From the NCBI GenBank assembly GCA_944548615.1, contig OX155972.1:1601625-1665624 (forward strand): a stretch of DNA of 64,000 nt, written 5' to 3'. The stretch comes from Micropterix aruncella. Taxonomy: Eukaryota; Arthropoda; Insecta; Lepidoptera; Micropterigidae. Made by a program: the position numbers and the translations under genes. The notes below the pieces were generated by a model, which worked only from the letters and a program-made list of their open reading frames with translations, searched no databases and was not told where the DNA came from. Every line of letters begins with the position of its first letter. Within the stretch, counting starts at the first letter, position 1. Positions 21,140 through 35,400 of the stretch are shown one piece after another.

Positions 21140-21385
21140 TACTGTGGAAATGAGCTTTCCTGTTGCGTTTATACCCGGATAGATAATATTCTGGAGACGC
21201 TAGGACAAAATGGTCATCGGCGACACAACTGTAATCAATAATCAATAATCGGATGTAGATCGTTGATGTGCAAAGAAAACAGATGCGCAGTCCAAGGACT
21301 GAGCCCTGTGATACACCGCTGGTAACGTTCCTTTCATCTGACAGTTGGTCGCCAATGCGCACTCGCATTTTGGCCGACTGTCAAA
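21140..21385 (-). pseudogene. LINE RT fragment (finger/palm), copy 2
   Basis: Minus strand MRVRIGDQLSDERNVTSGVS QGSVLG, then a frame change and CVADDHFVLA, a relic of the A/YADD catalytic box. Same family as 20745-21000. Confidence 0.65.
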
Positions 21386-21477
21386 TGTAGATTATTTAGT
21401 AGTTAGTCTGTGAGGTAAAAATGCTGCAACATTCCAATTATTGTGGTCGGCAAACAAATTGTCAACTATTTCTGGGA

Positions 21478-22115
21478 GTTAATGGGCCCTTGCTGAGTTG
21501 GCCACGAAGACCCATTCTGTTCAGGGTTGGTCACACTCACGGGTCAACACCTATCCGACGGCCTCCACGCATAAGGTGCGAGCCTGGTTAGGACTCTGGC
21601 CTTATGGTTAGTTTCCCCCTGGGAATCAACCTTCTGGCGTTCCTGGACGGTCTGCGCACCGTGCGGCATAAGCCAATCGATTGCGCACTCTGACTAACAG
21701 TCGGGGGAGTCTGGAAGCAGTACTGTTTCCTATAGAGCGGGGGTGGCTGCGGACCTTACGGCGACTGCTCTTGAAACGACCATCGGCTACCCGATCCTAG
21801 GTGAACAGCCGGGCAAAGGATGCCGTGGTCCGCGATAGATTCGGTGTACACCGTTTCACCGCTTCGCGGTCTTCAAGGGAGAGGACCGCGCAAGCGACCT
21901 CGAACTCGTAATCAATCGAGAGACTGGAGTAATCTGGCCGCAATTGGAAGTAAGGGCGTGAGTGTAAGCCAGCTAGGTAACACCCCTGGCTATCTCTCGG
22001 TTAAGGCGTTGGCCTCTTACGGGTTTGTGGCGGAGCTAGACGGTGGACTGTTTTGTCCAAGTCTTCTGCGCTCGCTCCAGGGAGATAGAACGAATAATCG
22101 TTAAAACTTCCTGAG
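21478..22115 (-). repeat. Rep-A copy 3 (longest single copy)
   Basis: Reverse-complement of 7195-7745 with additional central sequence (gaacagccgggcaaaggatg, cgtggtccgcgatagattcg, accgcgcaagcgacctcgaa). Its outer edges, cgacaaccctagttatt on one side and aatgggcccttgctgag on the other, help define the family ends. Confidence 0.85.
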
Positions 22116-22129
22116 GTCGACAACCCTAG

Positions 22130-22680
22130 TTATTAGTGGTGGGTTATGATGAATGAAAACATTTTTTTCAGCATTGCTTGGTTGTAAACGATTGCGCGTT
22201 TCCTCGTAAACAATTCCTTCTTCTGAAAATAGCCTCTCACTCTAAACACTACTGTCAGGAGATGGTAGATAAATCGTTGCGAATTTTTTCAGGCTCGGAT
22301 ATTGCTTTGCCTTTGCTGGCCACCACTTGTAAGGTCTGCCGTCCGATCTACGCGAACAGTTTTCAAATAAAATCAATCTCATGTGCAGTAGAACTTTTCT
22401 CTCCACCCTCATCATTTTGCCTATTACCTGTAGCGACTGCATCAAAACAGTTCCAGAAACTGTCAAGTTTTTCAATCGTTTTATCATTTTCATTGGTTTT
22501 TCTATTCTTACGAAGTGGAGGAGAATCACCATCAGATTCAATACTACTAGACTCATCACAACTCATTTTCAGAGCTTCTAAAAGATTTTTTTGTCGTGCT
22601 CTTTCCAGGAAACTAGTTTTGAACAGCGGGTCAAGAAAAGTGGCAACCAATGAGACATAACCTGTCATGCGCAATTATGC
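22130..22680 (-). pseudogene. hAT transposase C-terminal remnant
   Basis: Minus strand: VSLVATFLDPLFKTSFLERA (RNase H-like fold end), an acidic insertion, then in another frame SLKKFATIYLPSPDSSV-stop-SERLFSEEGIVYEEKRNRLQP, the hAT dimerisation region. Separated by a frameshift and a stop, so non-functional. Confidence 0.8.
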
Positions 22681-22867
22681 ATGCCCCGCACACATCTTAC
22701 GCCGAATATTCGGAGCTTCAGCCGATAGCGTGGCCGAACATTCGGTATTCGGCCAAATCACTATTCGTAGCAACACTAACAACAAAGCAACAAAAAACCA
22801 TGCTCAAGTGATACTTCTAAATAAAACCTTAAGCTGAAACTTTCAAAAACAAAACTTATGTTAAATA

Positions 22868-22966
22868 TGCAGTTATGGAGGAAGTGGATGAATATAAAGC
22901 AAGTCAAAGTGGAGGAAATGCTCGAGGAAGTAGAGCAGCTATGGAGGAAGTGGATGAATATAAAGC
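22868..22966 (+). repeat. short tandem duplication
   Basis: The block agttatggaggaagtggatg aatataaagc occurs twice, about 67 bp apart (second copy agctatggaggaagtggatg aatataaagc). Confidence 0.75.
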
Positions 22967-23325
22967 TGGTCAACGGACTCCCTACCTATCCACACGGTAT
23001 ACAAGCAGTAGCTTCTCTTAGAACAAAATTAAAATCAAAGCGGGCGACATCATGAGTCCTAGGGGCTATCACAAATCGAGCTGTCGTTGAACAAAATTTG
23101 CATATGGCCGCCATATCGCCGACACTCCGACGATGCAGATATTCAGACGTTCGATAAATTTGACAACCCCACCCGTGCATAACGCTTCCTACAGGGGTTT
23201 GCCGAAGTGTTTCCTTATGTTTAATTTCCTTGCACTCTGTCCCCGCAACGCCTTGCCATTCGAGAGTGCGCCTACTGCTCTAACTCGATATACTATGCAA
23301 GTAACAAGAAGCTGATTTTGCATAC

Positions 23326-23446
23326 CTGAATATTGGTAGTGGGCTGAGATTCATCCAGCTCGAGCGATGCTTGTGCCGCCTTTTGGTTGGCAAGCTTGTC
23401 GTTTTCATCGAGAGGACAAGTCGTTCCCACGGTGGCAGGAGCAGGG
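23326..23446 (-). CDS. p47: p47 exon 8 (linker before UBX)
   Basis: Acceptor attggcag, donor CAG/gtatgc. 121 bases; ends with LDESQPTTNIQ, a block nearly invariant in p47 just before the UBX domain. Phase 0 at its 3' end. Confidence 0.93.
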
Positions 23447-26400
23447 CTGCCAATAAAAAACAACATTTTAAAATCATATAATTTTTAAAACTTTCTACAA
23501 AAGAACCCAATTTGTGTATATTCATTGTATTGTTCTCGCTGTCGATTGTCTTCGTCAGTATTAAAGATATCAATATGATTATGGTATAGTTATTAATTAT
23601 ATGGGGTATTAGATTGTGGTATGGTGTAGTATTAAAGATGTGTAGTATTATAGATGTGGATATTATAGATGTGTATTCGTGGTATGGTGTAGTACTATAG
23701 ATCTCTAAACATGCCTAAATAATAATATATTAAAAACAAAGTAATTTTTAAATCAAAGCTCATTTATATTATTTACATAAAGATGTCAATTTTTATTCCA
23801 GGTCACGTCAGATGTCAGGTTTCAATAACAATAACGAAATCGATATAACGATTTTTTTTAATATCCCCATCAAGTTCGTTATATCGAGGTTGTACAGTAT
23901 ATATTTAAAATATTCATGTTAATAATACCTTCCGAGCAAATGTCCCTTTCCAGTAAACGCCTGCTGCTTTGACTTCCTTCTGCTCTCCGGGAATCCCATA
24001 TGCCTTCGATCTTCAAGACTGATGCGCACTTCACTGCCGCCGCCCCGCAGCTCCGATGGTATCTCACTGAATCATTAAATTAGAAAAAAAACAGCTTTAT
24101 AAATAAGATAAAAACGACGTTTCGGCGATGTTGCAACCGCCGTTGTCCAGGGTAGACAACGAGTCTACCCTGGACAACGCTGGTTGCAACATCGCCGAAA
24201 CTTCGAGCATTACAAACTTCACGTGGTAAATTCGTTTTTATCTTATTTATAATGTCAAAGAACCGAAATAGTCGTCGTAATCAGCTTTAACCTCGGCATC
24301 TTTATAATTATAAAATTAAACGTTCACCTTAGAACAGGTCCCGGCCTAGTTAGGTGGCGTTGTCACTGGACTTTGCAATGTATTCATTTTCTGCTATTTA
24401 TTCAATGTTTAAAATATTTCTGTGCATAGTTCCTAAGATAAAATTGTTTTAAATTATTTTTGAATTACTTAAATAATTAAAAATTAAAAATAAATTATAT
24501 GAAAACGATTTATGGATGTAGACTTCTCGCCATATGTAGCCGATAATCTTCAAAATTACTGATGCAGTTTATACTAATACGTAGAAAATTTTCTCGGGCA
24601 GGTTTAAAGCTACATTTTTGAAAAATTAGTAATCAGGGGGCTGAGCAAATAATAAAAAAATTGGTTGTGTCACTCCAAGACTTTCCCGGCAAGTAGCCAA
24701 GGTTTATTGGAAGGATTGTGAGCGAAGATGTCCCTTCGAGAAGTTAAAGCATTGCCGGCGAGCAATAATCCAGGATTGCACATCTAGATTTTCATTGGAT
24801 GCAATTTTGTCTTGGATTTTTTTTACATTGGGCATTTAAAATCCAATATAATTACCCTGGAGCTATGAGATATTCCAACCAATTTCACAATGTGATTTTG
24901 GTCCAACAAGGCATCTGTGTAATAAATTCCAAGTCTGTAAGTATAATATTTCAATAATATAGATCACCAGGGGTGGTGGATCGATTTCAACCACAACCTT
25001 TTCAACTCTTTGAATGACCAAATGATGCCAGCATGCCAAATTTCAACTCAATCGAATAAAGCGTTTGTGCGTTATCGTGGAGCGATATACGCATACAGAA
25101 TTTCATCTTGAAATACTATGTGCTAAGCTTCTTATTTGATTGTATTTTTCTGGAAAGTGGTTTTTTTTCTGACATATTCAGCTAAACTGGTAATAGGCAT
25201 ATCACGGAGAGACAATGAAAAACTACTAATTAATTGTGTAATTTTTGTGTAAAAAATATATATGAATATTATGTTAACCCAAAAATTAACCCCTCCATTG
25301 CATCGCGACCCGCACGGGTTTCAGGCCTCGGCTCCTTAGCTGATTGACAAGTTGATGTCCCAAAAAATTTTAGTAAAAATTAATTAAAAAATTGATTTAT
25401 GACACTGTCTCACCAAAATATTAATTAGTGCTAAACCTTTGTACCCATAATTAAAATAAAACATATTAACATAATAAAATAAAACAAATTAAATTAAAAC
25501 GGGGCCGTCACGCTGAATCGTGTTGTGGCCGATATCGGCCAATCGGGGCTCTAGGGGTTAAATTGCATCGCGACCCTGTCGGGTTTCATGTCGCGCTCAA
25601 TGCCAGAATTCGATTTAAAAATCGGAACAAGACGCATACCTATCGTTTGGTACCTTAGAGTATAGAAGAAGATACATTTTCGCATGATAATCGATTACAG
25701 AGTGCGTTCTCCAAATTTCAATATAATACGATGCCTGCAAACGCCATTTTACGTCTGTCATTTTTCGACACGCGGCTATCACGGAAAGTGTTATTTTGGT
25801 GTTTCTTGGTGCGAATTTTCCAAGAAAAGTGTGTAATTTCCTTTCTAAAGGAATTTGTGAATCAGCATTAGTGATTTGGTGTAGCATAGGTGCATTTTTT
25901 CACGTTTTTTGACTATCTAAAGTGTTTGTCAAAAATTTCACTGAGAACACAAGGTTATAATTTTTGGTATATTTAATTGTTTTAAGAGATAAGGTTTTAA
26001 TGTTCTATATTGGAAATTTCAATGCGATCATTTTACAGTTCTTCTTTTTATGATCCGTATGGTGGTTTATGACTTATGGTCGTTTTTCTCAAGGCCGTCG
26101 ATTTCACCCTCGATTTCATAATTTGAAATGGTATGGAGCAGTTTTAACCTCGCGACTCGAGGGGTTAAGTTGTATTGGCAAGATGTAATATTTAAAAAAA
26201 TAATTATAGTTATTGGTATAAAATAATATCAATTTGTGGTTATTTATGTGAAATTGCGAAAAAAACCCTAATGGAAAGATAATGGAGAGGGGAAGGAGAA
26301 CCATATAAACCACAAACTGATAGTTTCAGCAGTATGTGGGGTGGGGTGCCTTCGCTTTATTTTGGTTATGTTAACAACAATTCACCGTTTATTTTGACCG

Positions 26401-29400
26401 TAGAGAGTGCACGCGGGTGCTTCACCTGACTTATTAAATGTCTAAAACTTTCCTTTATTTGTAACGAAAAAAAAAAACAAAAAAACAAAAAAAATCACAT
26501 AGAGGCCGCGCAAGCGACCTCAAATCTATGACTAGACTGGAGAATGGAGAAATTCTTTCAAATCTGGTAGCAAGAGCGTAAGAACGGCCTCGCTGGGTAG
26601 CACTTCCCAGTGCATCCCGGTAAGACATTAGAACTATGCCAACAGCCTGTGGCATAGTTTGACTGTGGATTTTGTGGTCCACGAAGTCTTTAGGTTCACT
26701 CCATGGGGGACAGAATGGCCTAATGTCCTTATAACTCCCTGAGGTGGCGGGTTCGCCTGTAGCAATTGACACCGCTCTATCCAGGATGATTTTCAGCCAG
26801 CGACTCTCATTCAGAGGGCTCGAGGTTACACTTTTGTACATCTTTGTATCGCAGAAGCTGTCTGCTTTGTTTGTACTTGCGCACTCGAAGTTCGCATTAG
26901 AAGATGCACTACGCCACTCTCTTCTCGGGCTTCCGGGACACATGTCCGTACCAGCTCAGATATTACTTTTATTATATTTAAAGACAGGCACCATAATTGC
27001 TATTATGCAACAGGCACCATAACATTGAGATTATTTACGATAGCTTTTAACGTGAATGTCTAGTCTATTTTTAAATACGCTGACGCTATAAGCTTCAACC
27101 ACTTCAGTAGGTAAACTGTTCCACTGGTCCACAGTCCCGTTAGCTAGGAAGTGCTTCCTGGGATTGGTGAGGAAATCGTGTTTTCTACAGTTTAAAATCG
27201 TGTCCTCGCAGATGATGCACTTAACTCGGGAGAATTATAACATCCATTGAGGATCTTATACGTCTCAATGAGCAGCAGATCACTCTGGTACGAATGAAGT
27301 AAGGATATACACAGACGGCTCCAAAACCACTCAAGGTACAGGAGCCGGCGTCTTCTCAAATGATCTAAACATCAAAATGTCAACTACCCTAGGCAACTTA
27401 AATACGATCTTCCAAGCAGAATGCATTGGCATCACCAGAGCAGCACAGGCAGTCGCAGCCAAAGATGTCGGAGACGTAAGTTTGAAATTTGTCTCCGACA
27501 GCGCCTCCGTGCTACAAGCGCTAGCAAATAATACGATAACCTCAGTCCTCGTACTGGAATGCCACAATGCGCTTCAATGCATTGCAGGGTCAAATAAAGT
27601 GACCCTGCAATGGATTAAAGGGCACAGTGACTCACTGGGCAATGACGCGGCGGACGAACTGGCCAAAAGGGGATCAAAGGAAATAGTATATGGACCGGAA
27701 CCCTTGATGCCCATTCCCCAGGCCCAAATAAAAACATGGCTACGCAGGAACACCGAAGAAACCCACCTTACAGAATGGAAAAAAAACGCAGGATGCAGGC
27801 AAACAAAGAACGCGGTTCCGGAAACGTCCAAAAAACTTGCCCGCAACCTCACCAGATTAAAAAGGGACAAAATCCGTAAAGTCATAGGTACTATGACAGG
27901 CCACTGTCCCCTAAACAAACACCTGTTTACCATAGGTGTGACAGACAGCCCTCTATGCAGAGGATGCATGGAGGAAGAAGAAACGCCACAGCATGTGCTC
28001 ATGGAATGCAGGAGCGTGGCAGAGCAACGGGCAAAAATACTACAATCTCCAGCATCTCTCCCGGAGGCCTGTAGCAACCCAAACAGGCTGCTAACCTTCT
28101 GGGACAGCCTGGGTTGGCTGGAGTAACATAAATGGAAACATGAGCCACGCACAACGGCCCAATCAAGAGGCCAAGTGCGGGAAAAAGCCCAGCCAAACTA
28201 ACTAACTAACTAACGTCTCAATGAGATCACCCCTGATCCGACGATCCTTGAGTGTGGGCAGTCGCAATTTGTGGAGTATTTCTGATATTCCAGTTTTTTG
28301 AAACCCATTGGCATCTTGGTAGGGCTGCGCTGGACTTTCTCAAGGAGATCCTCATCTATCACAAAGTAATGATTCAAGATTTGGAATCCAAGCTTTAACA
28401 TTGGTCTGATGTAGGCTTTGTAAAGTGACAAAAATAAGGCTGGTGTGATACAGTGGAATGGTTTGCGGATGAGTTACATAATTGAGTTGGCCTTTTTCAC
28501 AATCTGAGTAATATGCTTCCTTTACTTTAGATCGCTCATATCGTTATGCCCAGATCCTTTTGCACTCTGTAACTGGACAAAAAGGCCCTGTTGCAGTTCG
28601 GCCACTAAGACCCATGTTGTATAAGAGTCGGCCAATATCACGGGTCAACATCTATCCGGCAGCCAACTCGCAGAAGTGCGAGCCCGGGTAGGACTCTGGC
28701 CTGCAGGTCAGTTTCCCTAGGTATTAATTAACCTTCGGGCGCCCTTAGACGGTTTTCGCACCGTGCGGCATCAGCCAATCGATTATGCATTCCGACTGAT
28801 AGCCGGAGGACAATCTTGAAACGACAATTCGGCTACCCGATACCGGGTAAAGAGCCGGGCAAAGGATGCCGTGGTCCGCGATAGATTCGTTAGACACCAC
28901 ATCACCGGTACGTAAGGGAGGACCGTGCAAGCAACCTCAAAACTGTAACCAGGCAGGAGGAATCTGGCCATAACTGGTAGCGAGGGCGCTTGGTCTGCCC
29001 GCTGTTTTAACTATCCGGTGCCGGGCGGTAAGGGTTGGTCTCTCGCAGGCTAGTTGGTGGTGCTAGATAGTGGATTATTATTGTTTAAGTTTTCTACGCT
29101 CATCTAACGGCTGGAAGAACGATCAAATATCATTATACTAGCCTGGGGTGATGGGTTTGCCCGTTGTAGTCGACACCGTCCAACTGTAACTGCACTAGCC
29201 CGAGAAAGAACTGATGTTTGGTGTTGTTCATGCCGATGTGAAGGAAGACATGCTTCTATGTTATGATTTTTAGCACAGAGGGTGGCCTTCAGTGTTTCTT
29301 AATACTAATATTATTAATAAACTCTTTAGTTGCACTTAAACAATAGACATAAAAAGGAGAGCTTATTACCAATATCTTACAGCTAACCTAATGACAGTGC

Positions 29401-32400
29401 AGTGGTACATGCGCCTGTTGTGGAAATAAAGATTAGCAAGTTTCTCTACATAAAATACTTATTTATTTATTTATTTATTAGTTTCAAATAGTATTCAAGG
29501 GCATTACAGATGAATCCAATTCGCCCTTGAATATTAAAGCTGGAGTGTAAGTCTAAAAATAAATGACTACATAACTAAATTAATGCTAACATTGAACAAG
29601 AAAAAAAAACATAAAAATATAAAACTAAATAAAAGACAGATTATGATAAACATGAGGTAGCAGGGAGATGCCTTTTTAGCTGCCAAAGGGATGTACAAAA
29701 GATATCTATTTCAGTGGGTAAGGAATTAAGAAGAGCTATAACCCTTCCCACTGGCCTGTCTACAAAAATATTTGTACGGTGGTACGGCATATTAAACAAT
29801 AGATGCGATCTTCTCGCTGTGTAATTTACCGGTACGCACAATTCAAATTTACATAGTATCTCTGGCAAATAAATCGTTCCTTGAATAAGTTTATATGCAA
29901 ATATAATTGGTGAAATATATCGACGAGTTTCAAGACTGTTGTATCCTACCATTCCTAGCACAAAATCTGACGGAAATAAGTATGGATAAATATTGTATTT
30001 TCTGTAATAAATATATCTTAAAAATTTTCTTTGAATACGCTCTACCATCTGAATGCATTTGTTTTCACTTGTACACCAGATGACCGAGTTATATTCAAGT
30101 ATGCTACGGACTAAACAATTATATAGTAGAAACATTACATGAATATTATTAAACTGTTTGCATATGAATAAGAAAACCGACCATTTTGCTAGCACGATTG
30201 CAAATATTTGTAATGTGTGCACGGAAGTTCAACTGTGTATCAAATGTAATTCCCAGGTCCCTCACCTCGGTTGACCTTTTTAAAATTGACCCGTTTATTG
30301 TGTATGGGAAAAAGCAAGGTGTTTTCTTCTTAGTGATGGTTAAAACAGAGCACTTGTTAGTGTTGAATTCCATGTCATTGACAGAGCCTTATCTTGAAAG
30401 TGCATCTATATCTTGCTGTAATATTTCCGCTTCTCGAGCATCTGTTATTTGATGAAAAATTTTCACGTCATCAGGGAATAGTGAGCAGTGACTATATTTT
30501 ACAAATTTAGGTAAATCATTAATGAAAATGAGGAACAAAATCGTAGAGAGATTCGCACCTTGCGGCACCCCCGAATGAACCTTAAAGAGGGCTGACTCGG
30601 AGGAACCAAAGCTGACTAATTGTCTCCTGTTTTTGAAATAGCTTGCGAAGAACTTCACAAGATGTTTAGAGAAACCGAAGTCAAAAAGCTTCTGTAAGAG
30701 GATGTCTCTGTTAACCCTGTCAAATGCCTTGGTCATGTCCAAGTATATAACATCTACTTGGAGGCCACGGTCCAGGGCGGTAGTGGCATACTCTGTCAAT
30801 GACAATAAATTGGTGCATGTTGACCTTTTCTTTCTGAATCCATGCTGGCTTTCCGACAACCAGGTGTCTGCGAATGAGTAAATACGTTCGTGTAAAATAG
30901 ACTCGAATAATTTTGCTAATGTACACACAACGCTGACGGGCCGGTAGTTCTCGATTACGTTCTTAGGACCACTTTTATGAACGGGTGTAATACGAGTAAC
31001 CTGCCATTTGAGCGGAAAGCAATGTGATTTTAGGCTAATATTGAAAATATGTGATAAAGGTCCTTGTAGGGCCATCGCGCAGTGTTTAACTAGGAAAGGT
31101 GGAATGTTATCAGGACCCAGTGATTTTTTGAAACTCATTTTCGAAAATGCGCGATTTATCTCATTCGAAGTCACCTGTGGGATGTCTAAGACAGGTCCAT
31201 TACTGTCGGTATCACAAATGAGCGCATCTACATTAAGCAGGGGCTCAGTACTGCTGTATACCATTTTAAAATACTCTGCGAAGGCTTTAGAAATTTCTAT
31301 GTCTCCTTTGAAAGTTTCGCCATTAAATGTCATAGTGTCCGGATGGGAAGAACTTTTTTTGGTGTTTTGGACATACTTCCAAAAATTTTTATAGTTACAT
31401 AGCATGTCTCTTTCAGATTGAAGCACAAAATCGTCAAACGCTACTTTAACGCAACGCTTCACTTCCATCCGACAAGCTGAAAAAAAGCTATAAATATGTT
31501 TATCTTTTGTTGTTTTCCACTGTTTATGGCAATTATATTTAATTTTGATTAAATTTTTAATTTCCGAGGTGAACCACTTAGGGTAATTACGCACTGCAGT
31601 CGATTTATTTGGTATGCACGGAAAACATTCATCCATCACTGCATAAATTATGTCATAAAATGACTCTACAGCTGAGTCGCAATCTCCACTCTTATAAATA
31701 ATACTCCAATCGGCCACACGCAACTTACTCGTGAAACATTCTGGGCTACCACGAAGTAAGTCCCATCGCCTTTGTAATAAATTAGGTGTTTGGAATTTAG
31801 GTCTAATACTAGCTCTTTCTACCTCTACATCTTTCTACTTCTACATTTATGCATAAGCTAGGATGGTAATTATCTTCTTTGGCGAGTAGACCAGGCACCT
31901 CCCTTACTACCTCCGAAGCCGGTAAATTACATAAAACTAAGTCTAATAATTCTCCTCGATAATTGAAAATATTATTAATCTGTTTTAAATTAAATAAGTT
32001 TAAAAATAAATTATATTCTACAGTTATATTAGGTGCTGAATTAAAATTAAAATCCCCTAATATTATTAAATTAGGTAGGCGGTAGTCTCTAAAATACATA
32101 CTATTATGTTTAACCCGTTGAGTATGATACGACCAAATCTGGTTCTGAAACAATTATCCGTTGAGTATGATACGACCAGATCTGGTTCCGCGTTTTTTTC
32201 ACTTCTTTGATGTTCTCATATTTATTCATAATTATCTAATTGTTTTACAAAATGATATTTCAATATTCTATATTCGAAATTTCAATGCAATCATTGTGCA
32301 GTTGTTCTTTTTATGATTGGTGTAGTAGTTTCGTAGTTATAGTACTTTAAGGTCGATGTCGCCGAAAATCCTGCAAAAGAGACAGATGCATCCATGAAAA

Positions 32401-35400
32401 TACCCATTTACTCCAAGGGTTAAAACTAATAATTTCCAAGAAGAGGAAATCGGGAGAGGAAGGAAAGAGAAAGGAAAGAACTGATGACTTCTTAGAAAAG
32501 AAGTAATGTTTGAGGTGAGTCTTGAATGATGGTAAAGAAGGCGAGTTTTGTATATTTGCTGGGACATCATTCAAAAGTCTTCAATCATAGACACAGAAAG
32601 AGTAGCGGTAGAAATCAGTATTATGACAAGGAATTTTGAGTCGATTATCAGAAGCTGTCCAAAGTACGAGACCATGGGAATTTAATGGTTCAAAAAGCTC
32701 GTGGAGGGGATGGTGTTCGATAGAGAGAGCAAGTACTCGATAGAGAAGAGCAATTGTATGAACATTTCTCTTTTGGCATACTGGCAACCACCTTCAGATG
32801 ACGGAAACGTAACAAGTAATAACATCATTGTAACAACTCACCCTTGTCTCACGGAATTTAAAAAGGCCACGCTATCGGGATGTGTGTACTGGCGTAGTTC
32901 CCCATCGTCCACACTGAATCCGTCCCGCCAAAGTCTCAGCGAAACCGTTCGCACCTTTATAAAAATCATAAAAATAGTAAATGAAAACAGAGCTGCCATG
33001 GGATCCACTGTGGATTTCTGACCAGCATCCCCGGATCTGAGGAGAGGGGGGTCAAACTGAGGCAATCATTGCTCCGGGTGTCAATTCATGTGTTTGAAAA
33101 AAACTTGTTTCACTAACGCGCCTAGTATCTAGAGCGTGTTGTACTATATTGTTCATATAATTTTGGATCGCATCCTAAGTTGATTTTTGAATGCATGTGC
33201 AGTGTGTAGTATGGCTCTGCCAGGGGAATTTCTGTCGCGTATAGAAAAAATCCTCCCCACAGACAGATAGGGATGGGGCTACACGAGCAGAGCCGAATAA
33301 AACTGAACGGCCGAACGTCAAGTGACGGTCGATATCTATGTGGCTGATTAGCTTTGCAAGTAATTTGTGCTTTTTTTTATTGTCACTATTTGTTGATGTG
33401 GTAATAGATTATTTCGCGGAAACGAAAGCTCGATTTGTAAAGCTATTTAGATAGTCAAATTTGGTGAGGTCTAAGGATTAAAGGTGTGTGTACCGACTGG
33501 CTTATGCATCGTCTTCATTCGTTGTATGTATCGTATATTAGGACCACATTTTAAGGCGATTTAGTTTTGTGAGCATTTAAGTGCAACATTTTAATAATTT
33601 GTTGTATTATTAGAGCCCTATCTACCCTAGAACGTGTTAGTCCCATTTGGGTGACAATCAAATAAGCGGAATCAAATGAGGTTAAGGTTTTGCCATTTGG
33701 TTCCTGTTAATTTTGTAGCTAATTAATTTTGTAGCTAGCTAATCCTGTAGTTTTGCCATTTGTTTTATAGAAATCAATTCCTAATAAATATATATATTTT
33801 TAGTATATAAATGTAACACATAAGGAAAAAGTTATTAGCAAATAGGTTATGAGGAGTGCACATTTATTTAAGGGCTCTTATTCTCCCTGGTCACAAAAAA
33901 ATCCCATATTTGTTTTGTAGTTTTTAATCATTAATCTTAATTGTTGAGGAGAGGACGCCATGTCAAGTTTTTGCCCCGGCTCGGAAAAATCCTAGATCCG
34001 GATCCGGAGCTGCTGCTTGGTGTTCCAGTGTAGAACATGCTAGCTGGACTTTTGTTTAAATATACTAGCCATAGTGAAAGATCGATAAAATCGAGGCGTT
34101 CACTAGAAGATGCTGAGACTTTAACGATGCTGAGACATTCCCGTATTCCTTTAGAGAAAAGTTGCATCAAGGGGTAAGCGCGGCAATCTCTTGAGTTGTT
34201 TTAGAGTTGTGCAAAGAAAAACGTGCACATTTGTCACATTAACCCCTGCGATTTGCAGCCAACGGCTCGGGTCGCCCGCTTACCAACCTGAACGGGTTGA
34301 GGCGCTCAGCGCTGAGAAAAATGCGGTTTAAAATTCGAAATAATGTTCTATGCGCTTCTGCGTCCGGCACGATATGGCCAAATAACGCTTCAATCCAAAA
34401 CTTCCGTCCGCCAGTAGCGAAGAATAATTTAAAAAATGAGGAAAAAAAGTCACCGCCCTCGGTATCTGTCAGTTTGGTCGACGGTATTTACTGCGCGCGA
34501 AGCTGTGATCAAAATTGTGATTGTGAAGGGTTTCTGTGCGATTTCCTGCAAAAATGTGAGTAATTTGCATTCTAAAGGAGTTTATGAATGAGCATTACCC
34601 AAGTAACATTTCAGGTTCTAAAAAGGTTTTGAGCAGGTTCTAGAACCTTTCGAGGACAACGCGAGATGCTGGACAACTTGTGACAACGTTAAAATAACCT
34701 TATTAAACCGTTCTGTAGCCTAAAAGGGCCCGACCTACAGAACCTCCGCATAACGTTTTGGCCTTAAGATTTCAGGAGCAATTAGCAAATCCAAAAAACT
34801 AATTATAACCTTCTCAGAACCTGTAAGGCTTTGCAAAGACTACTGAGTACTAACGTACAAGCCTTGAATTAGCCCGGATTTGGCATTGAAAAAATCTAGT
34901 TAGCTAGATTCAAGCTTTGAAAAAGTTCATAAAAGATTACGAAAATACAAAGAACGTCTCCTTGGGCTTGTTAAAGTTAGTTTAGGTTTGCTTTGGTTCT
35001 GAATATAGTTTGCACTTTATCCTGACATTGGAATAATAAAATGGAAGATGACTAATGAATATAACATGGCGATTTACTATTTCGTAGACAAAATGTTACA
35101 GATAATGCTGTTATTGCCTGTTGTGTTATGTCAATTTCATTGCGACGGTTAGTTTATTGATGAAATGAGCCATAATACCTCTGTAAAATTCACGGGCCCT
35201 CTCAATAACATGATTTAATATGTTTTAAGTATTATAAACGGTAAAAAAAGGTCAAACGCTTTGAACTATTTTCCAAATACAAAAGTGTAACACCGAAATG
35301 AAATTCAAGCCTTACTTTAATCAGAAAATGTAATTATAGTTATAATAAATTAACATTCCAAATACCGAAAAATGACAGACTTTTTTCGGGATTTTTTTCG

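Larger units (their letters stand above)
20572..22778 (-). mobile_element. decayed hAT element with nested repeats
   Basis: Ends are imperfect inverted repeats (TAGTGATGCCACGAATATTC and TAGTGTTGCTACGAATAGTG) with subterminal tattcggtattcggcc iterations, a pattern of hAT elements. No clean 8-bp target duplication remains. Inside are hAT transposase remnants at the right and inserted LINE and Rep-A sequences. Confidence 0.72.
26990..28560 (-). pseudogene. CR1/L2-like LINE RT C-terminus, split by a younger LINE
   Basis: Minus strand, outer pieces 28560-28226 and 27259-26990. First piece: YKAYIRPMLKLGFQILNHYF, DEDLLEKVQRSPTKM, then HSRIVGSGVISLRR; second piece continues LIETYKILNG and ends with the WxSGTVYLLK-type tail. 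Both are degraded. The two halves join at the 13-bp target duplicate acgtctcaatgag, showing one element interrupted by 27273-28212. Confidence 0.75.
29457..32109 (-). mobile_element. LINE (jockey-like) with partial endonuclease and RT
   Basis: Minus-strand element of ~2.65 kb with an (ATAA)n 3' tail at 29457-29482. It carries the end of an apurinic-type endonuclease, an RT and the C-terminal region. It begins where MITE P inserted at TTAA 32110; no clear continuation on the other side of the MITE was found. Confidence 0.85.

Noticed and set aside
22178..22660. 160-codon plus frame over the hAT remnant
   Set aside because: Antisense to recognisable hAT transposase sequence.
27574..28152. 192-codon antisense frame over the RNase-H LINE (and its twin at 59862-60440)
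   Set aside because: Shadow of the sense frame; the sense strand has clear RNase H residues.
33937..34170. 77-codon minus frame in p47 intron 5
   Set aside because: Serine-rich, no motif or splice support.
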